A program made the position numbers and the translations under genes. From ZC4RG30 sp963777735 (lineage in GTDB: Bacteria > Pseudomonadota > Gammaproteobacteria > Steroidobacterales > Steroidobacteraceae), in contig CAVZRQ010000003.1 of the NCBI GenBank assembly GCA_963777735.1, positions 20,425 to 84,424 on the forward strand: a stretch of DNA of 64,000 nt, read 5' to 3'. Positions 8,389-23,200 of this stretch are shown here, in pieces; the stretch's first letter is position 1, and each line of letters opens with the position of its first letter. Under the pieces are notes generated by a model. The model was not told the DNA's origin. It was given only the letters and a program-made list of their open reading frames with translations, and did not search any database.

Positions 8389-10662
8389 GTGGCAACGCGG
8401 ATGGTCGATGCGGTGCGGCGCGGCACTGCTCGTGCTGTGGTCGGCCGTGCATGTCGGTGAAGCCTTTGCCGTGGATATCGACTACGACACCCGGCGCAGT
8501 GCGGCGCTGCGCCGCTGCGATGATTCGCTGCACCGCGGACAGATGGAAGCTGCGCGCAGCTGCTATCGGCCGCTGCTCGCCAACGGTGATGCCCTGACGC
8601 GCGCCGAGGCGGCCTTCGCACTCGGCGACCTGCGCAATGCCAACGAACTGTTCCGCGCGGCCGTGGCCGCGGCACCCACGCGCCGTGCTGCCGCGCGTGC
8701 GCTGGGGCAGGATGTTCCTGGATGCGGGCCAGACGGCCGATGCCGCGCGCCTGTTCCAGGAAGCGATGCAGATCGATGAAGACGACATGGGCGCGCAGCT
8801 GGCGCTGGCCAGTCTCTCGGTGCGCAACTTCGAAGTCACCGAGACGGAAGAATTCAACAAGCTGCTGTCCGAGCAACGCCGATCGGATCGAGGCGCAGTT
8901 GCTCGCCGCGCGCATCGCGCTCGAAGGGGGCGAACTCGATGTGGCCACCCGCGCCGCCCAGAAGGCCCTGCAGCTGACCGAGCAGCAGAAGCACCCACCG
9001 CTCGAGGCGCAGACACTGCTGGCTGCCATCGAAGTGATCGCGCAATCGCGACCCCGGCCAGTGGACGCGCGCAGCGCTGCAGTACAACCCGCGTTACGGC
9101 TCGATGTTCGAGACGCTCGGCACCTTCGAGGTGATGCGCCGGCGTTACCGCGAAGCCAACGTGTGGTATGCGCGGGCGGTGGAAGTGCAGCCGGACCTGT
9201 GGTCGGCGCGCCGCGAGCTGGCGCTGAACCTGATGCGCCTCGGCCGCATCGCCGAAGCGCGGCCACATCTCGTGGCGGCCTTCGAAGGCGACCCGTTCAG
9301 CACCACGACGGTCAACACGCTGCGCCTGCTCGACAGCCTGGAGAAGTTCGACATCGTGAAAGTGGCGCAGCCGGCCATGAACCTGCAGCTGCACAAGAAC
9401 GAATCGGCGTCGCTCGGTCCCTATGTGGAACAGCTGGCGCGCGACAGCATCAACACCTTCTCGCGGCGCTACGGCTACACGCCCACCGAACCCGTCACCA
9501 TCGAGATCTATCCGGATCACGATGATTTCGCCGTGCGCACCGCGGGCCTGCCCGGCATCGGTCTGCTGGGTGTGACCTTCGGTGATCTCGTCGCCATGGA
9601 CAGCCCCTCCGGTCGGCAGAGCGGTGAGTTCCACTGGGGCAGCACGCTGTGGCACGAGATGGCGCATGTGTTCACGCTCTCCATGACGCGGCATCGCGTG
9701 CCGCGCTGGCTGAGCGAAGGCCTGTCGGTGCTGGAGGAGTGGACCACGGGCCCGACGCCGGGCGTCTCGATCACGCCGGCGGTGCTCGATGCATTCGCGG
9801 ACGACAAACTGCTGCCCGTGGTGCAGCTGGACAACGGCTTCATGCGCCCGACCTACGAGTCGCAGGTGCAGATGTCCTATCAGCAGGCGGGCCTGATCTG
9901 CCTGTTCGCCGAACAGCGCTGGGGTTTCCCGAAGCTGGTGGAGTTCCTGAAGGCCTTCAATACCGAAGACATGACCACCGATGCGGCCGTGCGCAATGTG
10001 TTCCGCGTGACGCCCGATGAATTCGACAAGGACTTCCAGGAGTTCATGAAGACGCGCTTCAAGGCCTATCTCGCCGACCCGAAGCGCTGGACAGACCTGA
10101 TGACCCGCGCGCATCGCATGCGTGGAGGCGCGCAACTGGCCCGCGGCCCGCGAAGCTTCGCAGGCGGCCATCGAGATGCTGCCGGAGATCACCGAGGGTG
10201 GCAGCGCCTATGAAGTGCTGGCCGAAGCCGAGGAGGGCGCGGGCAACCAGCCTGCCGCCATCGCGGCCTGGCAGGCCTGGCGCAAGGCCGGTGGCTGGGA
10301 ACCGGCGGGCCTGCGCAAGCTCGGCGCGCTGCTGATCGCCGCGAAGCGCAACGCCGAAGCAGCCGAAGTGCTGGCTGCCGTGAACTACGCCGATCCGCTG
10401 GCCGTCGAAGGCCACGACCGCCTCGGGCAGCTGCTGCTGGAACAGAACAAGGGCGCCGACGCGCTGCGCGAGTATCGTGTGCTGCTGGCACTGCAGCCGC
10501 TCGACACGGCAGCCGCGAACTTCGGCATGGCGGCTGCGTATCGCCAGACCGGCGACAACACGCCGCGCGCGCCGCCACCTGCTCGAATCGCTCGATACTG
10601 CGCCGAACTATCGGCCCGCCCAGAAACTGCTGCTGGAAATGACTGGAGACCGGACACCATGA
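8375..10662 (+). CDS. Exported TPR protein with zinc peptidase (peptidase MA-like) domain, multiple frame breaks
   Basis: The ATG at 8375 follows GGGAGGAG and opens a signal peptide. Reading through five one-base breaks (about 8708, 8874, 9049, 10121 and 10563) gives about 760 residues. N-terminal TPR helices cover about residues 40-330, and a gluzincin domain then carries LWHEMAHVFTLSM (HExxH) with the downstream Glu in SEGLSVLEEW. Further TPRs lead to the stop at 10660. This architecture matches peptidase MA-like proteins fused to TPR arrays. It would act in the periplasm, possibly trimming or chaperoning envelope proteins. Each break is restored by deleting one base, usually a C next to a G, and the total length then becomes a multiple of three. 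The stop overlaps the MoxR start (ATGA). As written the longest intact piece is the peptidase region. Confidence 0.8.
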
Positions 10663-11670
10663 CCGAAACCGCGCCCGCCACCGATACCCGCGAACTCGTC
10701 AACCGCTTCGGCACGACCTTCGACGCCATCCGCGGCGAGGTGCGCAAGCTGATCGTCGGCCAGGACGAAGTGGTGGAGCAGCTGCTGATCACGCTGCTGG
10801 TCGGCGGCCATTGCCTGATCACCGGCCTGCCCGGCACGGCCAAGACGCTGCTGGTGCGCACGCTGGCCAGCGCGCTGGGGCTTTCGTTCAAGCGCATCCA
10901 GTTCACGCCCGACCTGATGCCGACGGACATCACCGGCACCGACATCCTCGAAGAGGACCAGACCACCGGCAAGCGCACCTGGACCTTCGTGCCGGGCCCG
11001 CTGTTCGCGCAATGTGCTGCTGGCGGACGAAATCAACCGCACGCCGCCGAAGACGCAGTCCGCACTGCTCGAAGCCATGCAGGAGCTCAGCGTGACGGTG
11101 CGCGGCAACACGCGGCGCATCGAGCCGCCGTTCTTCGTGCTCGCCACGCAGAACCCGATCGAACTCGAAGGCACCTATCCGCTGCCCGAAGCGCAGCTCG
11201 ACCGCTTCCTGTTCAACGTGGTGCTCGATTACCTCAGCGCCGACGATGAAATGAAGGTGGTGGTCGACAACACCTCGCGCGTGGATCCGCCCGAGATCAA
11301 TGTCTGCACCAGCGCCGCGGAGATCCTGAAGTTCCAGTGGCTGGTGCGGCAGGTGCCGATGTCGGCCGAGATGGCGCGCAAGGCCGTCGACGTGGTGCGC
11401 GCCACGCGCCCCAGCGACCCCACCGCCGGCGATACCGTGAAGAAGTACGCGCGCTATGGCGCGAGCATCCGCGCCACGCAGTTCCTGGCGCTGGCCGCCA
11501 AGGCGCGGGCGCTGTCGGCCGGTCGCTACCACGTGACCATCGAGGATCTGCGCGCGCTGGCGCTGCCGGTGCTGCGCCATCGCGTGCTCACCAACTACCA
11601 GGCCGAGTCCGATGGCGTCACCGTCGACTCGATGCTGAGCGGCGTGGTCGATACGGTGCTGACGGGATGA
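10659..11670 (+). CDS. MoxR-family AAA+ ATPase, with one frame break
   Basis: The 336-residue product (after removing one base at about 11010) has the MoxR layout: Walker A GLPGTAKT, ITGTDILEE and PGPLF before Walker B, then VLLADEINRTPPKTQ, sensor 1 in FFVLATQNPIE, and LPEAQLDRFLF with the Arg finger region. MoxR ATPases are cytosolic chaperone-like hexamers that work with vWA-domain partners to mature membrane or metal-containing complexes. Partners are encoded on both sides here (DUF58, BatA-like, and the vWA protein at 5192). The frame break falls exactly between Walker A and Walker B, so the unedited reading would be inactive. Both ends overlap neighbours by 4 bases. Confidence 0.9.
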
Positions 11671-12569
11671 ATTCCCCCTCTCCAGCCGCTGCGCTGCTGC
11701 GCCCGGAAGTGCTCGCCAGTCTGTCGACACTGGAGCTGGTGGCGCGCTCGGCGGTGGAGGGATTCTTTCAGGGCATGCATCGCAGCCCGCGTTTCGGCTT
11801 CAGCCAGGAGTTCGCCGAGTACAAGGCCTACTCCGAGGGCGACGATCCGCGCTTCGTCGACTGGAACGTGTTCGCGCGCACCGATCGCACCTATATCCGC
11901 CGCTACCTCGGCGAGACCAACACGCGGCTGATGATTGCGCTGGATGTGAGCGCCTCGATGGGCTATTCGTCCGGCGCCGATCAGCAAGCTGCGCTACGCC
12001 AAGTTCCTCGCGGCGGCGCTGGCCTACATGGCGCTGCATCAGCATGACCCCACCGGTCTCATCGCCTTTGATTCGAAAGTGCGCAGCTACCGGCCGGCCA
12101 TCGAGCCGCACGGGCAGTCTCGGCGGCATCCTGCATGCGCTGGACAAACTCGAGGCCGGCAGCGAGACCGATCTCGCCGAATCGTTCAAGCAGATGCGCG
12201 AGCACTGCCAGCGGCGCGGCCTGGTGGCGGTGATCTCCGACCTGTACTGCGATCCGGAAGCGCTGATGCGCGCGGTGCAGCCGCTGGCCTGGAAGCGGTC
12301 ACGACATCATGATTTTCCAGGTGCTGGATCGCGCCGAGCTCTCGCCCGACTGGGATGAGTCGGTGCTGCTCGAGGATGTGGAATCCGGACAGCAGCTGGA
12401 GGTTTCGCCGGATTATCTGCGCACCACCTACCGCGAGCGCATCCAGGCACATCTCGAGCGCGTGAAGAAGGTGACGGCGGGCACTGGCGCGGACCATGTG
12501 CTGCTGATCACCGACGAGCCGCTCGACAAGGCACTGCGTCGTTATCTCATGTTCCGGAAGAGGGCCTGA
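11667..12569 (+). CDS. DUF58 (vWA-like) protein, with three frame breaks
   Basis: About 299 residues after removing one base at each of about 11977, 12115 and 12296. It shows the DUF58 signature (YSEGDDPRFVDWNVFAR) followed by a vWA-like strand and partial MIDAS (LMIALDVSASMGY), then HDPTGLIAFD and VAVISDLYCD. DUF58 proteins are the standard partners of MoxR ATPases and are usually cytosolic. It starts inside the MoxR stop (ATGA) and is followed 4 bases later by the BatA-like gene. The restored length is normal for the family, which argues that the breaks are not ancient. Confidence 0.88.
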
Positions 12570-12573
12570 GAAC

Positions 12574-14569
12574 ATGTGGCTTGCACCCTGGTTCCTGCTG
12601 GGTTTGATCGGCGTCGGGTTGCCGATATGGCTGCATCGCTTTGCGCGCCAGACCGACCAGAAGCAGCCCTTCGCCTCGCTGATGTTCCTCGAGGCGAGCG
12701 AGATCCGCCGCAGTCGCCGCCACGAACTGCGCTACTGGCTGCTGCTGGCGTTGCGTGTCTTGCTGCTGGTGCTGCTGGCGCTGGCCTTTGCAGGCCCGCT
12801 GTGGCGCAGCGTGGTGAAGCCCGGCGCGGCCGGCGCCACGCTGCATGTCATCGCCATCGACACCTCGCTCTCGATGCAGCAGGCCGGCACCTGGGATCGC
12901 GCGCGCGAACGCGCGGGCGCGCTCATCAGCGGGTTGAAAGGCGCGGATCGCGCCATGCTGGTGGCCGCCGATCACCGCATGCAGGTGCTGCAGGAGCCGG
13001 TGTTCGCGGCGCGACGCCGGCCAAACTGCGGGCGCAGCTCGCGACACTCGAGCCTGGCACTTCGCGGCTGGATTACGGCGCCTGATGGCCGGTTCCGGCG
13101 CCTGGGGCGCGGGTCCGGGCGAACAGATCATGGTGCACCTGGTCACCGACATGCAGCAGTCCGCGAGCCCGCTGCGTTTTGCGGATCTGCGGCCGCCGCC
13201 GGGTGTGCGGCTCGAACTCGTCGATGTGTCCGTCCACCGACAGCGCCAACCTGCGGGTGGCGTCGGTGGGTGAAGCCGAGCGCGAGCCGGGCACGATGCT
13301 GGTGCGTGTGGAAGGCGATGCGGCCGCGCTTGCCGGGCGCAGCATTGTGCTGGAAGTGAATGGTGTGGAGCGCGCGCGCCGCGCGCTGCGCAGTGACGCG
13401 ACGCTGCCGCTGGTGGAACGATTTGAAGTCGGTGAACTGGGCGTGGGTGAGCATCGGCTCGCGGCGCGGCTGGCACCGGCCGACATCCTGCCGCAGGACG
13501 ATGCGCGCTATGGCCTGCTGCGGCGCGTGGAACCGAAGGTGCTGGTGATCGCCGCCTCGCCCGATGGGGACGATTCGCGCTACCTGCTGGCGGCGCTGCA
13601 GTCGCTGGCGACTCCGCGTTTTGCAGCCGAAGCTGCGGTGCCGGCTGCACTCGCCACGCGCCAGCTCGGCGATTTCGCGGCCATCGTGGTTTCCGATGTC
13701 GGCCTGCTCAACAAGGCTTCAGCCGATGCGCTGACGCGCTATGTGGAAGAGGGTGGCGCGGCACTGTTGACGCTCGGCGCCCGTGCGGCGCAGCTCTCAC
13801 GCCTGCCGGTCAGCAATGCGGAGCTCGCGAGTGGCCGCGCGCGCGCGGCCGGCAACGAGCCCGCGCGCGTGGCAGAGATGGAGCAGAGCCACACCATGCT
13901 GCGCGAGCCGGGCGCGTGGCGTCGCATCCGCTTCTTCAAGCATGTGCCGGTGGAGGCGCCGGAAGATGCGCGGGTGCTGATGCGCTTCGAGAACGGCACG
14001 CCGCTGATGCTCGAGCAGCCGCTCGGCAAGGGCAAGCTGCTGCTGTTCACCTCGCCGCTGGATCGGCAGTGGAATGATCTCGCCATCCATCCGCTGTTCG
14101 TGCGCTTTGTCGCCGAGGCCACGGCCTATCTTTCCGATACGCGGTCGGATGCCGCCGCCGCGACGGTGGGCACCGCCCTGGATGCCGATCTGCTGGGCGG
14201 CGGCGGACAGGTGTTCGACCCGGCCGGCAAGCGTTCTTCGCTGCTCGGCGGTCGGGCCAGCGGCGCGCAGTGGGTGCCGGACCAGCCCGGCTTCTACGAA
14301 CTGCGCGGCAGCGGCCGCAGCGATTACATCGCAGTCAACGTCGATCCGCGCGAATCGCGGCTCGCGCGCTGGGACGAAGACAGCCGGGCACGCTGGCTGG
14401 CGCTGCAGGACCTTGAGCGCACCGCAGCACAGGTGGGGCAGGCCGCAGCGGCACCCGGGGAACGTCTGTTTCCGCTATGGTTCTGGTTGCTGCTCGGGGC
14501 TGCCGCGCTGGCCTTCATGGAACCACTGCTCGCGAATCACTATCTGAATGTGCGGAGGGAACGCAGCCC

Positions 14570-14573
<4 letters not shown>
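12574..14573 (+). CDS. BatA-like membrane vWA protein, with frame breaks
   Basis: The N-terminus is the BatA domain: two membrane helices (residues 1-20 and about 50-70) around a basic loop, then HVIAIDTSLSMQQAG, a MIDAS-type vWA start. Frame breaks lie at about 13012-13022, 13081 and 13232; net gains of 2, 2 and 1 bases restore about 665 residues. The remainder has a Rossmann-like section (EPKVLVIAASPDGDDSRYLL, AIVVSDVGLL) and ends in a membrane helix (LFPLWFWLLLGAAALAF). BatA-type proteins sit in the inner membrane with the vWA domain outside, working with MoxR and DUF58. The stop overlaps the start of the next gene (ATGA). The exact edits between 13000 and 13090 are uncertain. Confidence 0.85.
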
Positions 14574-18344
<3,771 letters not shown>

Positions 18345-18352
<8 letters not shown>

Positions 18353-19763
18353 CAAGAAAGTGCTTCAGGATCTGGTGGCGCTGGTGGGCGCCGATGTGGT
18401 GCTGGCGCCGGATGCCGCATTGCTCGAGAAGCACACGCAGCGATTACTGCGTGCATGGCCGGCGCGATGTGGGCGTGCATGGCGCTGGTGTTCCCGCGCA
18501 CCACCGCGCAGGTATCGCAGGTGCTGCGCTACTGCAACGACCACCGCATTGCCGTGCAGCCCCAGGGCGGACTCACCGGCCTCGCCGGTGGCGCCGTGCC
18601 GGTGGGCCCCTGCGTCATCCTCTCGATGGAGCGCATGCGCGCCATCAAGGAAATCGATACCGCCGCCGGCACCATCACGGTGGAAGCCGGCGTCGCGATG
18701 GAAGCCGTGCAGAAGGCCGCCGATGCGGCGGATCTGTTCTTCCCGCTGGATCTGGGCGGCCGCGGCTCGTGCCAGATCGGCGGCAACATCTCCACCAATG
18801 CCGGCGGCAACCGCGTGCTGCGCTATGGCATGGCGCGCGACCTGGTGCTGGGCGTGGAAGCGGTGCTCGCCGATGGCACGGTGATCGATGCGCTGCGCAA
18901 GGTGATCAAGAACAATTCGGGCTACGACCTGCGGCAGCTGTTCATCGGCGCCGAGGGCACGCTGGGCATCGTCACGCAGATCGTGCTGCGCCTGTTTCCG
19001 AAGCCGCGCAGCAATTGCCTCGGCATCTGCGCCGTGAAGGATTACGCGGGCGTGCTCGAGCTGCTCAAGCGCGCGCGCAGTGGCTTCGGCGCGCTGCTCA
19101 GCGCCTATGAAGTCATGTGGCCGGATTTCTACCAGCATGGGCACCGTGGGTCTCGGGCGCAAGCCGCCGCTGGAACTCGGGCACGGCGTCTATGTGCTGA
19201 TCGAAACCCTGGGCACCGATCCGGAAGTCGACCAGACCCGCTATGAAACCGTGATTGCCGAGGCCATCGAGGCCGGCGTGGTGCAGGACGCCATCATCGC
19301 GCAGTCGCAGCGCGAGGCCACCGAGCTCTGGGCCGTGCGCGATTCACCCGGCGAATGGTCGAAGGGCATCCACTGGCCGCAGCTGGGCTTCGATGTGAGC
19401 GTGCCCACGGGCGAGATCGGGCCGCTGGCCGAAGAGATCGGCGCCGAACTGAAGCGCCGCTGGCCGGAGCTGGTATCGGTGTTCTTCGGTCATGTGGCCG
19501 ATGGCAACCTGCATGTGTCGGTGCGCATGTCCGGGCACAGCATCCCCGAGCTCGACATCGAGAACGCGGTGTACGGCATCGTGGCGCAGCGCCGCGGTTC
19601 CATCTCGGCCGAACATGGCATCGGCTCGCTGAAGATTCCGTTCCTGCATTACTCGCGCAGCGAAGCGGAGATTGCGCTGATGCGCGCCATCAAGAAGGCG
19701 ATGGATCCGAACGGCATCATGAATCCCGGGAAGTTGTTCACCGACACGCCGGCCGCACACTGA
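18345..19763 (+). CDS. FAD-binding oxidoreductase of the GlcD/D-2-hydroxyacid dehydrogenase type, with frame breaks
   Basis: After removing a base at about 18438, 18454 and 19133 the product has about 471 residues, normal for the family. The PCMH-type FAD domain shows LRYCNDHRIAVQPQGGLTGL, SCQIGGNISTNAGGNRVLRYG and the 'VLADGTVIDAL' turn. The FAD-oxidase C-terminal domain has the metal-binding FGHVADGNLHVSV and ends SAEHGIGSLK and MDPNGIMNPGKLF. Family members oxidise D-2-hydroxyglutarate, D-lactate or glycolate using FAD and a quinone or cytochrome acceptor; the substrate cannot be chosen here. The start overlaps the previous gene by 8 bases, so it is co-transcribed with the envelope operon. 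Confidence 0.88.
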
Positions 19764-19780
19764 AACCAGCCGCGATTTCA

Positions 19781-20687
19781 TTGCAGCTGATCCGCCAGCT
19801 GGATCTGGCGGCAGGCAGCGAACCGGATCGGCCCGCATGGCTCAGCGCCGCCAGTGGCCTCGTGCGCACGGCAGATGAATACTGCGTGGTGGCCGATGAT
19901 GAACTGCATCTCGGCCGCTTCTCACTCGATGCGCAGCGCCCGGGGCGATTGCTGCGGATATTCCCGGGCGATCTGCCGGACAAGCCCAAGCCGCGCAAGA
20001 AGCGCAAACCCGATCTGGAAGTGCTGTTGCGATTGCCGGCCAGCGCCGACTTTCCGCATGGCGCATTGCTCGCGCTGGGTTCGGGATCCGGCGAGCGCCG
20101 CCGCCGCGGCGCGCTGCTCGCGCTGGGCAGTGCAGGGCCGCGTGGTGGGCAAGCCGCGCAGCATCGATGCGAGCCTGCTGTTCACGCGGCTGTCGCAATC
20201 GTTCACGGACCTGAATCTGGAAGGTGGCTGGGTTTCGGGCGATCTGCTTTACCTGCTGCAACGGGGCAACAAGGGCGATTCGCCCAACGCACTGCTGCAG
20301 TGGGAGCTGAAACCCATGCTCCGCGGCCTGCTGCGCGATCGCTGCCTGCCCGATGTCGAGCCGTTGGATGTGCGCGAGTACGATCTCGGCGATGTGCAGG
20401 GCGTGCCGTTGTGCTTCACCGATGCTTCACCGCTGGCGCAGGGAGGCTGGCTGTTCAGCGCCGTGGCCGAGAACATCGGCAATTCCAGGGATGATGGTCC
20501 CTGTCTCGGTTCGGCCATCGGCAGGATGGATGCGCGTTCGCGGATCCGTTGGATCAGACAGGTGGATCAGCAGTACAAGCTGGAAGGCATCGATGTGCAG
20601 CAGAGCGCAGGGAAGCTGCCGGTATGGCTGGTAACCGATGCCGATGATCCACGTGTTCCAGCGAGCTTATTGCACTGGGAAGGTTGA
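19781..20687 (+). CDS. Uncharacterised DUF6929-like protein, with one frame break
   Basis: About 301 residues from a probable TTG start (CTG 19760 is also in frame). The sequence runs LIRQLDLAAGS, WLSAASGLVRTADEYCVVADDELHL, FPGDLP, PHGALLALGSGS, and after a one-base break at about 20123 continues GRVVGKPRSIDASLLFTRLSQ, NIEGG-type strands and FSAVAENIGN. Repeated short beta strands suggest a beta-propeller, and the text resembles the family I know as DUF6929, though I am not certain of that name. No function is known. It follows the FAD oxidase by 17 bases and its end overlaps the convergent esterase gene by 21 bases. Confidence 0.65.
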
Positions 20688-21665
20688 TCGGCTGTCGGCC
20701 GCGGCTTTCAACCGGTGGCGCTGGAAGAATTCCCACATCGCTTCTGTAGCATGGATGGAGTCGGAGTAAGGCCCCGTGCCCACTTCCGGAAGCTGGAGTC
20801 CCCCGGGCCAGATATGGCCGCTACCCAGCAGTGTGTACAAGAGAGCCGTAGCCTCTTGGGCGCAATGGTCATGCGCGCGCAGCGTCAGATCGTCGGCAAG
20901 TGGAGTAACAGTTGGGGCATCGCCACATTGATTGCGTTCGCCCCAACGCAAGAACCACGTTTCGATGCTCGGAAGCGGCTCGGTCGTCAGGAAGTTCTCG
21001 CCCCCCGTATAGGGTGCGAAACGATCGGCGGTGCCATGGAATGCGATCATTGGAACTGGGCGCGGATTCCTGCACCAATCCCAGGAAACAACGGGCGTGG
21101 CGACCATGCCAAATGCCGCTATGCGGGCGTCAGGCGCACAGGAAAGCATGAATGTCATCGCGGCGCCATTGGAGTATCCGTTCACGTAGATTCGTGCGGG
21201 ATCGATGTTGTACCGGGAAGAAATCTCGTCAATGAGGTCGGCAAAAAACGCCTGCTCGGTATCCAGTTCCGGCCCGGGCTTCAGGCGCCAGACCCTGGGA
21301 AAACCGCTGGCGCGCGGGTAAACGACAATGATGCCATTCCTGTCGGCCAGATCGTTCCAGCCTGTCAGTCGCTTCTGCATTCCAGGATATAGCCACGCAC
21401 CATGCAGGCTGATGACCAGTGGCGCGGCGACTGCGGGCTTGTAGCTATCGGGAACGTAGAGAACGTACCCGCGGGTTTCACCAGAGGAGATCAGCTCGGA
21501 ACTGGTCCGGCTCAGATAGGCATAGAGCGCCGTGAGCAGCAGCATCAGTCCTGCCAATGCCACACAGGTAATGACGACGAGGCGTTTGATCCAGCGTATC
21601 AATGATTGGTCCCGGGTCTCAGGTCCAGAGATATAGATCGCAGCGCATGAACTCTGGCTGAACAT
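20667..21665 (-). CDS. Membrane-anchored PHB-depolymerase/feruloyl-esterase-type alpha/beta hydrolase
   Basis: 332 residues from the ATG at 21665; the longer upstream frame runs back into pyrD and is not used. One N-terminal membrane segment (about residues 25-47) is followed by GYVLYVPDSYKPAVAAPLVI, the nucleophile elbow in IYVNGYSNGAAM (GxSxG), an Asp in HGTADRFAPYTGG and the catalytic His in GSGHIWPGG. This triad order and spacing fit the LpqC/PHB depolymerase group (extracellular esterases acting on polyhydroxyalkanoates or plant phenolic esters). The membrane anchor makes it a periplasmic enzyme. It lies 7 bases after pyrD and is probably co-transcribed with it. Confidence 0.85.
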   Translation of the reverse strand: MFSQSSCAAIYISGPETRDQSLIRWIKRLVVITCVALAGLMLLLTALYAYLSRTSSELISSGETRGYVLYVPDSYKPAVAAPLVISLHGAWLYPGMQKRLTGWNDLADRNGIIVVYPRASGFPRVWRLKPGPELDTEQAFFADLIDEISSRYNIDPARIYVNGYSNGAAMTFMLSCAPDARIAAFGMVATPVVSWDWCRNPRPVPMIAFHGTADRFAPYTGGENFLTTEPLPSIETWFLRWGERNQCGDAPTVTPLADDLTLRAHDHCAQEATALLYTLLGSGHIWPGGLQLPEVGTGPYSDSIHATEAMWEFFQRHRLKAAADSRSTFPVQ

Positions 21666-21672
21666 CTCGATA

Positions 21673-22722
21673 TCACGGGGCTCGACAACCCTGTTTCCTG
21701 CACATGGCGTGGATGTCGCGCAGCAAATCGGGCCCTTTGTACACAAACCCTGTGTAGATCTGCAAGAGATTCGCACCAGCGCGCAGCATTTCCTGCGCGG
21801 CCATTCCGTCTGTAATGCCGCCTGCGCCGATAATGGCAGTGTCCGCACTAAGCGATGCCCGCAGCGCCCTGACCACGCGCAGTGAATGCGGGAGAAGCGG
21901 TCGCCCGCTGACTCCGCCGGTCGCGTTAACCGGAACGCCATGCAATAGCACGCCGGTATCCGTGGTGGTGTTGGTGGCCACGACGCCATCGATCCCGAGT
22001 TCCCGTACCGCAGTGCTGATGGCGTTGAGTTCGGCGTCACTGAGGTCAGGTGCGATCTTCACCACCAGCGGGACGCGTTTGCCGTGCTGGCGTTCCAGCG
22101 TGTGTCGTTCCTGCAGCAAAGCACCGGCAATCCGCCGGAGCCCCTCTGCAGTTTGCAGGGCGCGCAAGCCGGGCGTATTCGGAGAAGAGATGTTGACTGT
22201 CACGTAGTCGGCATGGGGATAGACCGCTCTGAAGCAGCGGAGATAGTCGTCGGCTGCGTGGTCGTTGGGTGTGTCTGCGTTCTTGCCGATGTTCACGCCG
22301 CAAATGCCAGTGAAAGTGCGGGTGCGTAACCGTTCTACCGCGTAGTCGACGCCCTTGTTGTTGAAGCCCATGCGATTGATGACCGCGAGGTCGGCCGGTG
22401 CCCGGAAGAGCCGCGGCCGGGGGTTGCCTGCCTGCGGGCGTGGAGTGATGGTTCCGATCTCCAGGAATCCGAATCCGAGCCCACCCAGTGCATCGATGAA
22501 ATCGCCGTTCTTGTCGCATCCTGCAGCCAAACCGAGCAGCGTCGGAAAGGTGAGTCCCAGGCATTGAGTAGCGAGCCCCTCTGGTCCTGGTCGTGAGCCC
22601 GATCCCAATAGTGCCTGGGAGATCTGCAGCGAATGAAGTGCCAGCGAATGAGCCGTTTCCGCTTCGATGTATCGAAGAATTGGTTGGGCCAGGTCAAACA
22701 GTCCAGAAGCGAGGGAGTTCAA
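21673..22722 (-). CDS. pyrD: Dihydroorotate dehydrogenase (quinone), class 2
   Basis: 349 residues, the usual length of class 2 enzymes. The N-terminal helices (LFDLAQPILRYIEAETAHSLAL) are the membrane-associating quinone tunnel. FMN-barrel motifs include TVNISSPNTPGLR with the catalytic-loop Ser, PLVVKIAPDLSD, the Asn-containing GVVATNTT, and GAGGITDG. It oxidises dihydroorotate to orotate in pyrimidine synthesis at the cytoplasmic face of the inner membrane. No other pyrimidine gene is adjacent. Confidence 0.97.
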   Translation of the reverse strand: MNSLASGLFDLAQPILRYIEAETAHSLALHSLQISQALLGSGSRPGPEGLATQCLGLTFPTLLGLAAGCDKNGDFIDALGGLGFGFLEIGTITPRPQAGNPRPRLFRAPADLAVINRMGFNNKGVDYAVERLRTRTFTGICGVNIGKNADTPNDHAADDYLRCFRAVYPHADYVTVNISSPNTPGLRALQTAEGLRRIAGALLQERHTLERQHGKRVPLVVKIAPDLSDAELNAISTAVRELGIDGVVATNTTTDTGVLLHGVPVNATGGVSGRPLLPHSLRVVRALRASLSADTAIIGAGGITDGMAAQEMLRAGANLLQIYTGFVYKGPDLLRDIHAMCRKQGCRAP

Positions 22723-22738
22723 CGGTTACCTGTTCGTA

Positions 22739-23149
22739 TCAGTACGCAGGGGAGTCCGTATCATCCACGCCATTGTCCTGATTCTTGCGCGCGGCTGTAG
22801 CCAGCAACTGGTAGCGTTTCCTGAATGCCTGAATCGCTTCCTCGTCCAGTTCTTCCAGATCAAGCAGCGCGTTGTGTGCGCCCTTCGTGGCACGGATGAG
22901 CTCGTCCAGTTTCACCTGCATCGCTTCGGTGTCGCGGTTCTGGGTGTTCTGAATCAGGAACACCATCAGGAAGGTGATGATGGTCGTGCTGGTGTTGATC
23001 ACCAGCTGCCAGGTGTCGCTGAAGCCGAAGATGGGGCCGGAGACCAGCCACACGACGATGACCAGCGCGGCCAGCACGAATGTTCCCGGCTTCCCGCAGA
23101 GTCGGGACGCCTTCTTGGCGAAACCCGTGTAGGACGCGCTGGTTTTCAA
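22739..23149 (-). CDS. Low-affinity iron permease family small membrane protein
   Basis: 136 residues with two membrane helices (about 23-40 and 50-68). The central block TWQLVINTSTTIITFLMVFLIQNTQNRDTEAMQ is diagnostic of the family annotated as low-affinity iron permease (distantly Fet4-like). The C-terminal half is a charged helix. Transport of iron by the short bacterial members is not well established. It lies 16 bases upstream of pyrD on the same strand. Confidence 0.85.
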   Translation of the reverse strand: MKTSASYTGFAKKASRLCGKPGTFVLAALVIVVWLVSGPIFGFSDTWQLVINTSTTIITFLMVFLIQNTQNRDTEAMQVKLDELIRATKGAHNALLDLEELDEEAIQAFRKRYQLLATAARKNQDNGVDDTDSPAY

Positions 23150-23167
23150 GTCCTCACCTGTAGTGGA

Positions 23168-23196
23168 AACGGCCGCCGCAAGCGGCGGCGGCCGTT
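23168..23196 (-). terminator. Strong hairpin downstream of the Tat-SDR gene
   Basis: A perfect 12-base stem, AACGGCCGCCGC (23168-23179) with GCGGCGGCCGTT (23185-23196) and a 5-base loop, begins 4 bases after the SDR stop and lies before the permease start. Only a short T run (GTTT) follows on the minus strand, so it may terminate weakly or protect the 3' end. Confidence 0.6.
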
Positions 23197-23200
23197 GATT

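Noticed and set aside
8276..10192. 638-codon open frame antisense to the TPR-peptidase gene
   Set aside because: Tempting because the sense gene is frame-broken, but the antisense product has no motif, whereas the sense frames join into a TPR/HExxH protein.
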